A program made the position numbers and the translations under genes. A stretch of DNA of 64,000 bases from Streptomyces sp. P9-A4 (GTDB taxonomy: Bacteria; Actinomycetota; Actinomycetes; Streptomycetales; Streptomycetaceae), in contig NZ_JAZIFY010000001.1 of NCBI RefSeq assembly GCF_036634195.1, positions 1,870,501-1,934,500 of the forward strand, read 5' to 3'. Position 1 is the stretch's first letter. Each line of letters starts with the position of its first letter. Shown here in pieces: positions 41,168 through 49,390 of this stretch. The notes under the pieces were generated by a model that ran no database searches, was not told the origin of the DNA, and saw only the letters and a program-made list of their open reading frames with translations.

Positions 41168-41941
41168 GTGCTGCCCGTCGCGCACTGGCCCACCGGCTCC
41201 GGCGGGCTGCGCGACACCATCCGGCAGGAGATCGTCGCCCGTCAGCTCGACGAGCAGATATCCGGCCGCTACCCGGTGGGCCAGCGGCTGCGCATCCTCG
41301 ACGCGGGCATGGGCCAGGGCACTCAGGCGCTGCGCCTCGCCCGCGCGGGGCACACCGTCACCGGTCTCGAAGCCGATCCGGACCTGCTGAAGGCGGCCCG
41401 CGACTCGCTGGCGACCGAGCCGGCCGGGATCCGCGAGCGGGTCCGGCTGATCGAGGGCGACGGGCGCGAGACCGGGGTGCACTTCCTCCCCGGCAGCTTC
41501 GACGTGGTCCTCTGCCACGGCGTGCTCATGTACGCGGACGAGCCCGACGCGCTGCTCGCCGGCCTGGCCCGGATGCTGGCCCCCGGCGGACTCCTCTCCC
41601 TCGTCGTACGGAACGCGGAGGCCCTCGCCATGCGGCCGGGGCTCGCCGGGGACTGGTCCGGGACGCTCACCGCCTTCGACTCGGACGTCTACACCGACGA
41701 CAACGGCGTGAAGGTGCGGGCCGACCGCCTGGACGCGCTGACGGCGACGCTGGCGGGCATCGCGGCACCGCTGCACGCCTGGTACGGAGTGCGGGTCTTC
41801 ACCGACGGCATCCCGCGCGAGGCGGGGCTGCCGGCCGCTGATGAGCTGGACCGGCTGCTCGCCTCCGAAGACCGGGCGGGCCGCACGGAACCGTACCGGC
41901 GGCTGGCGGCGCTGCTGCACCTCTGCGGGGTACGGGGCTGA
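41168..41941 (+). CDS. Class I SAM-dependent methyltransferase (SmtA/CmoM-like)
   Basis: 257 aa from the first standard start, the GTG at 41168. Motif I LDAGMGQGTQALRLA (~residues 44-58), an acidic residue at the end of strand 2 (GLEADP), GDGRE and the post-motif DVVLCHGVLMY follow the Rossmann methyltransferase order. It resembles SmtA/CmoM proteins acting on tRNA wobble-uridine derivatives, but the substrate is not provable here. Coding-type codon use continues upstream to a CTG at 41096, which overlaps the stop of the DUF3043 gene and has GGAGAG 6 nt before it, so the true start may be that CTG. Confidence 0.85.
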   Translation: MLPVAHWPTGSGGLRDTIRQEIVARQLDEQISGRYPVGQRLRILDAGMGQGTQALRLARAGHTVTGLEADPDLLKAARDSLATEPAGIRERVRLIEGDGRETGVHFLPGSFDVVLCHGVLMYADEPDALLAGLARMLAPGGLLSLVVRNAEALAMRPGLAGDWSGTLTAFDSDVYTDDNGVKVRADRLDALTATLAGIAAPLHAWYGVRVFTDGIPREAGLPAADELDRLLASEDRAGRTEPYRRLAALLHLCGVRG

Positions 41942-41979
41942 CGCGGCGCGACCGCCGTACGGTCGCCGCCGCCGTGTAC

Positions 41980-42004
41980 GCGGGGCCCCGGTTCGGGGTC
42001 CCGC
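41980..42004 (+). terminator. Terminator of methyltransferase
   Basis: An 11-bp stem with one G-U-type mismatch (41980-41990 with 41994-42004) and 3-nt loop lies 39 nt after the stop codon. Confidence 0.6.
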
Positions 42005-42050
42005 ACCCCTGATCGGGTGAGTCCGCCGGGCCCGGGGGCGGGATGAAACG

Positions 42051-42056
42051 GATACT
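42051..42056 (+). promoter_or_regulatory. -10 element (leaderless) of HtrA-like gene
   Basis: GATACT ends 6 nt before the ATG at 42063, with no ribosome binding site present. Confidence 0.4.
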
Positions 42057-42062
42057 CCGGAC

Positions 42063-43148
42063 ATGGACGTATCTCGCGCCCCTGCGCGTGCCCGTGCCCG
42101 TACGCCCCGGCTCCTCCTCCCTCTGACCGCCTCGGTGTGCGCCGCCGCGCTCGCCGGCGGGTGCTCCTCCGGCGGGGCCGCGACCGCGCCCGAGCGCTCC
42201 ACCCAGGCGGCGGCGCCGCTCTCCTCGAACCAGCTCCAGGACGACTACCAGGCCGTCATCCGGAACGTCCTGCCGTCGGTGGTGCAGATCGACGCGAGCG
42301 CGAGCCTCGGCTCCGGAGTGGTCTACGACGACAAGGGCCATGTCGTCACCAACGCGCACGTGATCGGCCAGGAGAAGACCTTCAAGGTCGCCGCCGCCAC
42401 CGGCGGGCAGGCGGTCACCGCCCGGCTCGTCTCCTCGTACCCCGAGCAGGACCTCGCGGTCATCAAGCTGGAGTCGCTGCCGCAGGGCCTGAAGGCGGCG
42501 AAGTTCGGCGACTCCTCCGGCGTCGACATGGGGCAGATCGTCCTCGCGATGGGCTCCCCGCTCGGTCTGTCCGGCAGCGTGACACAGGGCATCGTCTCGG
42601 CGACCGGCCGCACGGTCAGCGAGGGGCAGACCGGTGGCGGGACCGGCGCCACCATCGCGAACATGGTCCAGACCTCGGCGGCGATCAACCCGGGCAACAG
42701 CGGGGGCGCCCTGGTGAACCTCGACAGCCAGGTGATCGGCATCCCGACGCTCGCGGCGACCGATCCGGAGCTGGGCGGCGGTTCGGCTCCGGGGATCGGG
42801 TTCGCGATCCCGGCGTCGATGGTCCGGACGATCGCGGACCAGATCATCAAGGACGGCAAGGTGACGGACTCGGGCCGGGCGGCCCTGAACATCACCGGCC
42901 GTACGGTGCTCGACGACAACTACAACCCCGCGGGCGTCGCGGTGGTCGAGGCGCCGGCCGACGGCGCGGCGGGCAAGGCGGGCCTGAAGCCGGGCGACGT
43001 GATCACCCGGCTCGGGGACACCGACATCACGACGATCACGTCCCTGGCGGAGGCACTGGCCTCGATGAACCCGGGCGACAAGGTGACGACGACGTACGTC
43101 CGTGGCACGAAGACCCAGAAGACGGAGATCACCCTGGGCGAGATGTGA
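42063..43148 (+). CDS. Trypsin-like serine protease with PDZ domain (HtrA/DegP-like lipoprotein)
   Basis: 361 aa. Lipoprotein signal with lipobox LAGGC (Cys34). Chymotrypsin-fold protease with triad His99 (VVTNAHV), Asp130 (EQDLAVI) and Ser213 (NPGNSGG), followed by a C-terminal PDZ domain (~260-355, GVAVVEAPADGAAGKAGLKPG). Such proteases degrade or sense misfolded exported proteins at the outer membrane surface. Being a lipoprotein rather than carrying a TM anchor is notable. It starts at the ATG at 42063 and is probably leaderless. It lies near the psp genes, in keeping with envelope quality control. Confidence 0.92.
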   Translation: MDVSRAPARARARTPRLLLPLTASVCAAALAGGCSSGGAATAPERSTQAAAPLSSNQLQDDYQAVIRNVLPSVVQIDASASLGSGVVYDDKGHVVTNAHVIGQEKTFKVAAATGGQAVTARLVSSYPEQDLAVIKLESLPQGLKAAKFGDSSGVDMGQIVLAMGSPLGLSGSVTQGIVSATGRTVSEGQTGGGTGATIANMVQTSAAINPGNSGGALVNLDSQVIGIPTLAATDPELGGGSAPGIGFAIPASMVRTIADQIIKDGKVTDSGRAALNITGRTVLDDNYNPAGVAVVEAPADGAAGKAGLKPGDVITRLGDTDITTITSLAEALASMNPGDKVTTTYVRGTKTQKTEITLGEM

Positions 43149-43340
43149 CGCACCCCGGATCCGAGGGGGCGGAGGCACGGAACCCGAAAGCCCCGGGCCG
43201 GGCGGGAAGCGCCGGGCCCGGAGCTCCGAGGCCCGGCCGGAGCCACTCGCCCCCGGGCGCCCCGGGGCGGGCCGAAGGGGGTGCCGGGGACCGCGTCCCC
43301 CGCACCCCCCTCCCCGGCCGCCGGGCGCCCCGGGGCCTGG

Positions 43341-43381
43341 CGTCACACTCCCGCCTGCCGGGCGACGACGGGAGTGTGACG
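43341..43381. terminator. Hairpin between HtrA-like gene and small minus-strand gene
   Basis: A perfect 13-bp stem (43341-43353 with 43369-43381) and 15-nt loop lie 7 nt beyond the stop codon of the minus gene at 43389. Its right arm is part of the 24-nt motif shared with the trpD end. Confidence 0.65.
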
Positions 43382-43392
43382 ACAGGTCCTAG
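43369..43392. repeat. 24-nt stop-codon-adjacent motif, copy 2
   Basis: Matches 16284-16307 at 21 of 24 positions and includes the TAG stop at 43389-43391, as copy 1 includes the trpD TAG. Confidence 0.5.
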
Positions 43393-43595
43393 CCCTCCGC
43401 GTCGAGGGGCATCGGGCCGTAGATCTTCGTGTCGTCCTCCGACAGCGTCACCTGGGCCGCGCCGCCGCCCAGGAGGTCACGCCAGTGTTCGCCGATCCAG
43501 CTCTCCGCGTCGCCCTGGGTGGTGAACTCCTCCGGAGTCACCACCGGCTCGACCTCCGTGCCGTCGGACTTCTCGAACCGCCACGTCCATGCCAT
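43389..43595 (-). CDS. Small hypothetical protein (MAWTWRFEK...)
   Basis: 68 aa, starting MAWTWRFEKSDGTEVEPVV and ending with an acidic stretch (TKIYGPMPLDAEG). Strand-rich, with a predicted mixed alpha-beta fold and no cysteines or signal. The ATG at 43595 has AGGAGG 7 nt upstream, the best ribosome binding site in this part of the window, which makes the gene credible despite its size. It looks like a conserved short actinobacterial protein; the function is unknown. It is divergent from the CobU fusion. Confidence 0.75.
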   Translation of the reverse strand: MAWTWRFEKSDGTEVEPVVTPEEFTTQGDAESWIGEHWRDLLGGGAAQVTLSEDDTKIYGPMPLDAEG

Positions 43596-43686
43596 GTCCG
43601 CCTCCTGGCGCTCACCGGATGATCGGTTTCCTGCCCGCAGAGTAGCCGGGCGCGCACGGCTCGCGGTGGCGCGGGAGGATCTGAGG

Positions 43687-44889
43687 GTGGAACTGACTCT
43701 GCTCGGCACCGGCGCCCCGCTCGGCCTCCCCCGCCCCGACTGCCCCTGCGCCGTGTGCGCGCTCTCCCTCGGCCCCCGGGTCCGCGCCGCGACGGCGCTG
43801 CTGGTGGACGGGGCCCTGCTGCTCGATCTGACCCCGGGGGCCGCGCTGGCGGCGGCCCGTTCGGGGCACTCGCTGGTGGGCGTACGGCAGGTGCTGCTGA
43901 CGCATCCGCACGACGGGCCCGCCGTCGAGGTGCCCGCCGGGCTTCCGACGGCGGGGCGGGTGCCGGACGGCCGGGAGTTGACGCTGATCTCCGGGCACCG
44001 GGTGCGGGCGGTCGCGATGGACTCCCCCGGCACCGGGTACGAGGTGACCTCGGCGGGCGGCGAGCGGCTCCTCTATCTGCCGCCCGGCGGGGCTCCGGCG
44101 GGGCTCCCGGAGGACCACCGGACGCCGTACGACATGGTCGTCGCCGATGTGACGGGCCGGCCGGACGCGCTGGCCAGGCTGCGGGCGACCGGCGCGGTGG
44201 GCCCGGCGACCGAGGTGATCGCCGTCCATCTGGACCACGACGCGCCGACGGGCGCGGAGCTGGACCGGCGGCTCACGGCGGCGGGGGCGCGGGCGGTGCC
44301 GGACGGGACGACGCTGTACGTGGGCGAGTACCACGAGGTGCCGGACGTGCCGCGCCGGACGCTGGTGACCGGCGGCGCCCGGTCGGGCAAGTCCGTGGAG
44401 GCCGAACGGCGCCTGGAGTCCTTCCCCGAGGTGCTGTACGTGGCGACGGGCGGGACCCGGGAGGGCGACCCCGAGTGGGCGGAGCGGGTGGGCCTGCACC
44501 GAGAGCGGCGGCCGGGTTCCTGGCGTACCGCCGAGACCTGCGATCTCGTACCCCTGCTCGACGGGGACGGGCCCGCGCTCCTGGTGGACTGTCTGTCGCT
44601 GTGGCTGACGGACGCCATGGACCGGGTGGGCGCCTGGGACGACGAAACGTGGGCGGGCGGCGGGCAAACGGCGCTGCGGGAGCGGACGGCGGAGCTGGTG
44701 GCCGCGGTGCGGGCCACCCGTCGCACGGTCGTCGCGGTGACGAACGAGGTGGGTTCGGGGGTGGTGCCGGCGACGGCGGCGGGGCGGCGCTTCCGGGACG
44801 AGCTGGGCCGGCTGAACGCGGCCTTCGCCGACGAGTGCGAGGAGGTCCTCCTCGTGGTCGCCGGTCAGCCGTTCGTACTGCGCGGGTAG
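43687..44889 (+). CDS. cobU: Metallo-beta-lactamase-like domain fused to CobU
   Basis: 400 aa. Residues ~1-220 resemble an MBL-fold hydrolase of the PhnP type (MELTLLGTGAPLGLPRPDC, then CPCAVC), but the metal motif HxHxDH is degenerate (THPHDGPA). Residues ~225-400 are a CobU kinase/guanylyltransferase: P-loop GGARSGKS (229-236), TGGTREGDPEWAER, DCLSLWLTD and NEVGSGVVP, which phosphorylates adenosylcobinamide and activates it with GTP. The GTG at 43687 has GGAGG upstream. cobT follows after 47 nt. The N-terminal domain may be a leftover phosphatase-like module or a structural partner. Confidence 0.88.
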   Translation: MELTLLGTGAPLGLPRPDCPCAVCALSLGPRVRAATALLVDGALLLDLTPGAALAAARSGHSLVGVRQVLLTHPHDGPAVEVPAGLPTAGRVPDGRELTLISGHRVRAVAMDSPGTGYEVTSAGGERLLYLPPGGAPAGLPEDHRTPYDMVVADVTGRPDALARLRATGAVGPATEVIAVHLDHDAPTGAELDRRLTAAGARAVPDGTTLYVGEYHEVPDVPRRTLVTGGARSGKSVEAERRLESFPEVLYVATGGTREGDPEWAERVGLHRERRPGSWRTAETCDLVPLLDGDGPALLVDCLSLWLTDAMDRVGAWDDETWAGGGQTALRERTAELVAAVRATRRTVVAVTNEVGSGVVPATAAGRRFRDELGRLNAAFADECEEVLLVVAGQPFVLRG

Positions 44890-44936
44890 GGTGCGAGCAC
44901 CTATGGCCCTCGCTGATTGTCACAAGGCGGAAACCC

Positions 44937-46013
44937 GTGAACCTGGACGACTTCTCCGATCTGATCGAGCGCCCCGACGGGGGGATCCGGCGTGACGCCG
45001 AGGAGCGCCGTGAGCGGCTGACCGTGCCGCCGGGCGCGCTCGGCCGGCTCGACGAGCTGGGTGAGTGGCTGTCGGCCGCGCAGGCCTCGGCCGAGGTGCG
45101 GGCGATCGAGCAGCCGAAGGTGGTGCTCTTCGCGGGCGATCACGGGATCGCCTCGCTCGACGTGTCGGGGCGCCCGGCGGGCACCGCGCACGAGCTGGTG
45201 CGCGCGGTCCTGGAGGGGGCGAGCCCGGTCGCGGTGCTCGCCCGCTCGGCGGAGGTCCCGGTGCGGGTCGTGGACGCCGGGCTGGACTGCGACCCGGAGC
45301 TGCTGCCCGCCGATGTGGTGCGCCACCGGGTGCGGCGGGGCAGCGGGCGGATCGACATCGAGAACGCGCTGACGGTCGAGGAGACCGAGGCGGCGGTCCG
45401 GCTGGGCATCGCCATCGCCGACGAGGAGGCGGACTCGGGCACCGATCTGGTGGTGCTCGGTGATCTGAGCGTCGGCGGGACGACCTCGGCGTCGACGCTG
45501 ATCGCGGCCCTGTGCGGGACGGACGCCTCCGTGGTCACCGGCCGGGGCGGCGCCGGGATCGACGATCTGGCGTGGATGCGGAAGTGCGCGGCGGTCCGGG
45601 ACTCGCTGCGGCGGGCCCGGCCGGTGCTCGGCGACCAGCTGGAACTGCTCGCGGCGGTCGGCGGGGCGGACCTGGCGGCGATGACCGGGTTCCTGCTCCA
45701 GGCCTCGGTGCGGCGGATGCCGGTGATCCTGGACGGTGTGGTGGGCGCGGCCTGCGCGCTGGTGGCGCAGCGGGCGGCGTTCCGGGCGCCGGACTGGTGG
45801 CTGGCGGGCCAGGTGAGCGGGGAGCCGGCGCAGGCGAAGGCGCTGGACCGGATGGCGCTCAACCCTCTGCTCGACCACGGCGTCCATGTGGGTGAGGGAA
45901 CCGGGGCACTGCTCGCGCTTCCCCTCGTCAGGGCCGCGGCGGCGCTCGCCGCGGAGCTGCCCGAACGTCCGGACCCGACCGCTCCGGACGCCGAGGGCGA
46001 CTCCGGGCTCTGA
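44937..46013 (+). CDS. cobT: Nicotinate-nucleotide--dimethylbenzimidazole phosphoribosyltransferase
   Basis: 358 aa. It makes alpha-ribazole 5'-phosphate for the lower ligand of cobalamin. Motifs: LTVPPGALGRLDELG, the KVVLFAGDHGIA signature, LGDLSVGGTTSAS, TGRGGAGIDD, and the C-terminal GMRLGEGTGA equivalent GVHVGEGTGA with a catalytic Glu. The GTG at 44937 has AAGGCGG upstream; the longer frame upstream is within the CobU gene. It is the second gene after the CobU fusion. A TAGGGT overlapping the CobU stop (44887-44892) might give it a separate promoter. Confidence 0.94.
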   Translation: MNLDDFSDLIERPDGGIRRDAEERRERLTVPPGALGRLDELGEWLSAAQASAEVRAIEQPKVVLFAGDHGIASLDVSGRPAGTAHELVRAVLEGASPVAVLARSAEVPVRVVDAGLDCDPELLPADVVRHRVRRGSGRIDIENALTVEETEAAVRLGIAIADEEADSGTDLVVLGDLSVGGTTSASTLIAALCGTDASVVTGRGGAGIDDLAWMRKCAAVRDSLRRARPVLGDQLELLAAVGGADLAAMTGFLLQASVRRMPVILDGVVGAACALVAQRAAFRAPDWWLAGQVSGEPAQAKALDRMALNPLLDHGVHVGEGTGALLALPLVRAAAALAAELPERPDPTAPDAEGDSGL

Positions 46014-46122
46014 CGGCGGGGTCCGACGCGGGGAGACGGACCCACCGACGCCGGGACAGCGGCCGGGCGCGACGCGCGCGTGGCCGTCTCCGGCGTCTCC
46101 GCACGGCGAGCGGCACGCCCCA

Positions 46123-46128
46123 TATGAT
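46123..46128 (+). promoter_or_regulatory. -10 element (leaderless) of MprF-like gene
   Basis: TATGAT ends 8 nt before the ATG at 46137, with no ribosome binding site between. Confidence 0.5.
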
Positions 46129-46136
46129 CGCTTTTC

Positions 46137-47900
46137 ATGGGAGAGGCCCGCTTGTCCGCCGAAGGAGCGCCCCGGGGTACCACCGCCCGTTCACGGCGCA
46201 GCGCCGCGTTCGCCGTCTGGTATCTGCGCGTCGTCACGTTCATCAATTTCCTGAGTGCCGTGTGGGTCTCCTTCGGGCAGGACCTGCGCCGCCACAACGA
46301 GGACAACTACTTCACCCCGTACATGCTCACCGCGGGCTTCGCCTCGGGGGTCTTCACGCTCTTCCTGGCGATCACCATGCGGCGCCGCAAGCGAGCCGCG
46401 TGGATCCTCAACCTGGTGCTCAGCGGGCTCTTCCTGTTGCTCTTCGCGCTGGTGATGATCTTCCCCGAGATCCGGCAGCACGCCCAGAACTGGATCTCGC
46501 TGGGCCTGACCGCTGTGTTCGTCCTCGCGCTGCTGCTCGGCCGCAAGGAGTTCTACGCGAAGGGCGACCGCTCCAACCCGTGGCTGGCCGCGATCGTGGC
46601 GGTCGGCGGACTGCTCGTGACCTCGCTGCTCGCGGCCGTCCTGGTCACCGTCACCAACACCGCCACCACCCCCTCCACCTTCCTGGAGCGGTGGCGGTAC
46701 GGCGTGATGCGGCTGATCACCCTGGCCGCCGACGACTCCCGTATCGCCGGGATCAGCACCCCCGGCTGGGTCGACGTCACCATCAACGTGCTGTCCACGC
46801 TGCTGCTCATCGCGGTGCTGTTCGCCGCCTTCCGCTCCCGCCGGGCCGTCGACCCGCTGACCGAGGAGGACGAGGAGAAGCTGCGGCTGCTGCTGGACAA
46901 GAACGGCGACCGCGACTCGCTCGGCTACTTCGCGCTGCGCCGCGAGAAGAGCGTCGTGTGGTCGCCGAGCGAGAAGGCCGCCGTCACCTACCGGGTGGTC
47001 GGCGGGGTGTCGCTGGCGTCCGGCGACCCGATCGGCGACCCCGAGGCCTGGCCCGGCGCCATCGAGCCCTGGCTCGCCGAGGCCCGCGAGCACGGCTGGA
47101 TCCCGGCCGTGATGGGGGCGAGCGAGGAGGCCGGCACCATCTACGCCCGGCACGGTCTGGACGCCCTGGAGCTGGGCGACGAGGCGATCGTGGAGACCGA
47201 CGAGTTCACCCTCGACGGCCGGGCGATGCGGACGGTGCGGCAGGCCTTCAACCGGGTGAAGCGGGCCGGTTACGAGGTCCGCATCCGGCGCCACGAGGAC
47301 ATCCCGGCCGACGAGATGGCCGAGCTGCTGCGCAAGGCCGACGACTGGCGGGACGGCGCCACCGAGCGCGGCTTCTCGATGGCGCTCGGCCGGCTCGGGG
47401 ACCCGCACGACGGCCGCTGCGTGATGCTGGAGTGCACCGACGAGCAGGGGGCGCTGCGGGCCGTGCTGTCCTTCGTGCCCTGGGGGCCGCAGGGGCTCTC
47501 GCTCGACCTGATGCGCCGCGACCGCGACTCCGAGAACGGTCTGATGGAGTTCATGGTCATCGAACTCCTCCAGCGCGCCAAGGAGATCGGGATCACTCAG
47601 GTCTCGCTGAACTTCGCGATGTTCCGCTCCGTCTTCGAACGTGGCTCGAAGCTCGGGGCGGGACCCGTGCTGCGCATGTGGCGTTCACTGCTCAGCTTCT
47701 TCTCCCGCTGGTGGCAGATCGAGTCGCTGTATCGCGCCAACGCCAAGTACCGACCGATCTGGGAGCCCCGATTCATGCTCTTCGAGAAGAGTGCGGACCT
47801 GCTGCGCATCGGCCTCGCGGCCGGCCGTGCGGAGGGGTTCCTGGAGGCCCCCGGGCTGCCGAAGTGGCTGCACCGCAGACATCTGGAGGGCGGCCGTTGA
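46137..47900 (+). CDS. MprF-like phosphatidylglycerol lysyltransferase (DUF2156)
   Basis: 587 aa. About six membrane segments lie in residues ~25-245. A cytoplasmic C-terminal GNAT-like DUF2156 domain follows (~260-587, with SLGYFALRREKSVVWSPSEKA, ASEEAGTIYARHGL, ALGRLGDPHDGRCV and FMVIELLQRAKEIGITQVSLNFAMFR). MprF/LysX-type enzymes transfer lysine or another amino acid from aminoacyl-tRNA to phosphatidylglycerol, lowering surface charge and giving resistance to cationic peptides. The flippase part is shorter than in Staphylococcus MprF. It is coupled by TTGA overlap to a small membrane protein. The amino acid used is not provable. Confidence 0.88.
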   Translation: MGEARLSAEGAPRGTTARSRRSAAFAVWYLRVVTFINFLSAVWVSFGQDLRRHNEDNYFTPYMLTAGFASGVFTLFLAITMRRRKRAAWILNLVLSGLFLLLFALVMIFPEIRQHAQNWISLGLTAVFVLALLLGRKEFYAKGDRSNPWLAAIVAVGGLLVTSLLAAVLVTVTNTATTPSTFLERWRYGVMRLITLAADDSRIAGISTPGWVDVTINVLSTLLLIAVLFAAFRSRRAVDPLTEEDEEKLRLLLDKNGDRDSLGYFALRREKSVVWSPSEKAAVTYRVVGGVSLASGDPIGDPEAWPGAIEPWLAEAREHGWIPAVMGASEEAGTIYARHGLDALELGDEAIVETDEFTLDGRAMRTVRQAFNRVKRAGYEVRIRRHEDIPADEMAELLRKADDWRDGATERGFSMALGRLGDPHDGRCVMLECTDEQGALRAVLSFVPWGPQGLSLDLMRRDRDSENGLMEFMVIELLQRAKEIGITQVSLNFAMFRSVFERGSKLGAGPVLRMWRSLLSFFSRWWQIESLYRANAKYRPIWEPRFMLFEKSADLLRIGLAAGRAEGFLEAPGLPKWLHRRHLEGGR

Positions 47901-48619
47901 GCCGGGGCTTCCGGGACTTCGCCCGCCGCGAGTGGGGGCCGCTGTTCTCCACCGTACGGACGGCGCTCGTCACGCAGCGGTGGAGGGCGGTCCCGATGAC
48001 GCTCGCCGCGGTCTGTCTCACCGCCCTGTTCCAGGTGGTGCAGAACCAGGACTGGGGCTATCAGGCGGTCCAGGACATCGGTTCCGTACGGGCCGAGGAC
48101 CCTCTGTGGCTCTCGCTGCTCCGGACCCCGCTCTCGCTCTTCGTGCCCGCGCTCGACCTGCCGGTGTGGGGCGCCCTCGCCCAGGTCCTGCTGGTGTTCG
48201 GGATCGCCGAGATCTGTCTCGGCCGGTGGCGGACCCTCACGGTCGCCTATCTGGCCACGCTCGCCGGGACGCTGTACGCGCGCGTGGGCATCGCGCTCGG
48301 GCCCGACGGCCCGCTCGGGCTGCCCGCCTCCGACGCGCAGGTCGTCGACACCGGGCCGTCGGCCGCCGTCGTCGGCCTCGCCGTGTACGTGTGCTGGCGG
48401 CTCGGGGCCCGGTGGACGGGCGCGCTGGTGGTCGTGGCGATGGTCGTGGAGGTGATCATCAAGACGAACCTCGCGGGCAAGGAGCATCTGGCGGCCATCG
48501 CGGCCGTCCTGGTCCTGATCGCCTTCCAGGCGTGGCGGGAGCGCCGTCAGGACGGGGCGGAGCCGGAGCCGGAGCCCCGGCCCGGGACCCGCTCCTGGAA
48601 GCCGCCGATCAGGTCCTGA
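47897..48619 (+). CDS. Rhomboid-like integral membrane protein next to mprF
   Basis: 240 aa with six or so hydrophobic segments (MTLAAVCLTALFQVV, VPALDLPVWGALAQVLLVFGIAE, LTVAYLATLAGTL, GPSAAVVGLAVYVCWRL and others). The loop GPSAAVVG resembles a rhomboid active-site loop, and HLAAI follows in a later helix, so it may be rhomboid-like. The TTG at 47897 overlaps the stop of the MprF-like gene (TTGA), implying coupled translation and a shared role in lipid modification (inference). Its last 73 bases overlap, antisense, the 3' end of the next gene. Confidence 0.8.
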   Translation: MSRGFRDFARREWGPLFSTVRTALVTQRWRAVPMTLAAVCLTALFQVVQNQDWGYQAVQDIGSVRAEDPLWLSLLRTPLSLFVPALDLPVWGALAQVLLVFGIAEICLGRWRTLTVAYLATLAGTLYARVGIALGPDGPLGLPASDAQVVDTGPSAAVVGLAVYVCWRLGARWTGALVVVAMVVEVIIKTNLAGKEHLAAIAAVLVLIAFQAWRERRQDGAEPEPEPRPGTRSWKPPIRS

Positions 48620-49323
48620 AAGCGGCGCCGGATCCTGGTCCAGCGCTTGTCGTGCCGGTAGGTGCGGATACGGGAGCGGGCCCGTGCCCGGTGGCGGCGC
48701 CCGTAGAACCGGCGGGACCACCAGGAGCCGGGGCGGGCGAGGCGGACGGCGCCGACGATCGCCACGAACGGGACCAGGGTCCCGATCACGGCCATCCGGA
48801 ACTTCCCCTTCACCAGGGTGATCAGGATGAAGAGGAAGTTCACCACCAGGGTCAGGATGAACGCGGCCCGGTCCTGGCGTTCGCCGGAGCTCATGTCGTC
48901 GACGCCGAGTGGTGAGAAGCCGCTCAGGGCCAGCAGGACCAGGGACGCGGTGAGGACGACCACCTCGACGCTCTTGCGGCCCTCGTCGCTCCAGTACACG
49001 TCGTCGAGGTGCAGGATCAGCGCGAACTCGTCCAGGACGAGGCCGGCACCGATCCCGAAGACCACCGCGAAGACGGCCCCGCCGACCCCGTGCCGGTCGC
49101 TGGCCACCGCGCCGAATCCGCCGAGGACGGTGAGGACCACACCCGGCACGACGTGATGGATGTGGAGCCCGCCGGAGGACACGTTCTTGAACGGCCCCTT
49201 CCCCGCCCGGATGAGGCGGGTGACGGTCCGGGTGACCAGGAACGTCACGACGAACGAGGTCAGCGCGAGGAGCATCGGGAGCTTGCCCGGCTCGACGATG
49301 TTGCGGGAGAACCAGTGACCCAT
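48547..49323 (-). CDS. Integral membrane protein of unknown function
   Basis: 258 aa. Membrane segments: LPMLLALTSFVVTFLVTRTV, HHVVPGVVLTVLGGFGAVA, GAVFAVVFGIGAGLVLDEF, VVVLTASLVLLALSGF, FILTLVVNFLFILITLV and MAVIGTLVPFVAIVGAV. Potential metal-binding residues appear in GGLHIHHVVPG and DEFALILHLDDVYW, a pattern of His and Asp near the membrane face. A very basic C-terminal tail follows (RRFYGRRHRARARSRIRTYR). The ATG at 49323 is divergent from cobS. The 3' end overlaps the convergent neighbour by 73 nt. It is not a family I can name. Confidence 0.78.
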   Translation of the reverse strand: MGHWFSRNIVEPGKLPMLLALTSFVVTFLVTRTVTRLIRAGKGPFKNVSSGGLHIHHVVPGVVLTVLGGFGAVASDRHGVGGAVFAVVFGIGAGLVLDEFALILHLDDVYWSDEGRKSVEVVVLTASLVLLALSGFSPLGVDDMSSGERQDRAAFILTLVVNFLFILITLVKGKFRMAVIGTLVPFVAIVGAVRLARPGSWWSRRFYGRRHRARARSRIRTYRHDKRWTRIRRRFQDLIGGFQERVPGRGSGSGSAPS

Positions 49324-49378
49324 GCCACCCCGTTCCGATATGCGCGATATGCGCAATCTACCGTCCGGGGGCGGCGAT

Positions 49379-49384
49379 TACCCT
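49379..49384 (+). promoter_or_regulatory. -10 element (leaderless) of cobS
   Basis: TACCCT ends 6 nt before the ATG at 49391, with no ribosome binding site between. A nearby direct repeat gatatgcgc (twice, around 49337-49354) lies between the divergent starts. Confidence 0.5.
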
Positions 49385-49390
49385 GCCCGG

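Noticed and set aside
43149..44936. Cobalamin riboswitch before the cob genes
   Set aside because: No B12-box-like sequence was found; the gaps before the CobU fusion and cobT are too short or lack the motif.
46124..47896. Extended frame upstream of the small rhomboid-like protein
   Set aside because: The upstream part is an alternate frame of the MprF-like gene; homology and the TTGA coupling support the start at 47897.
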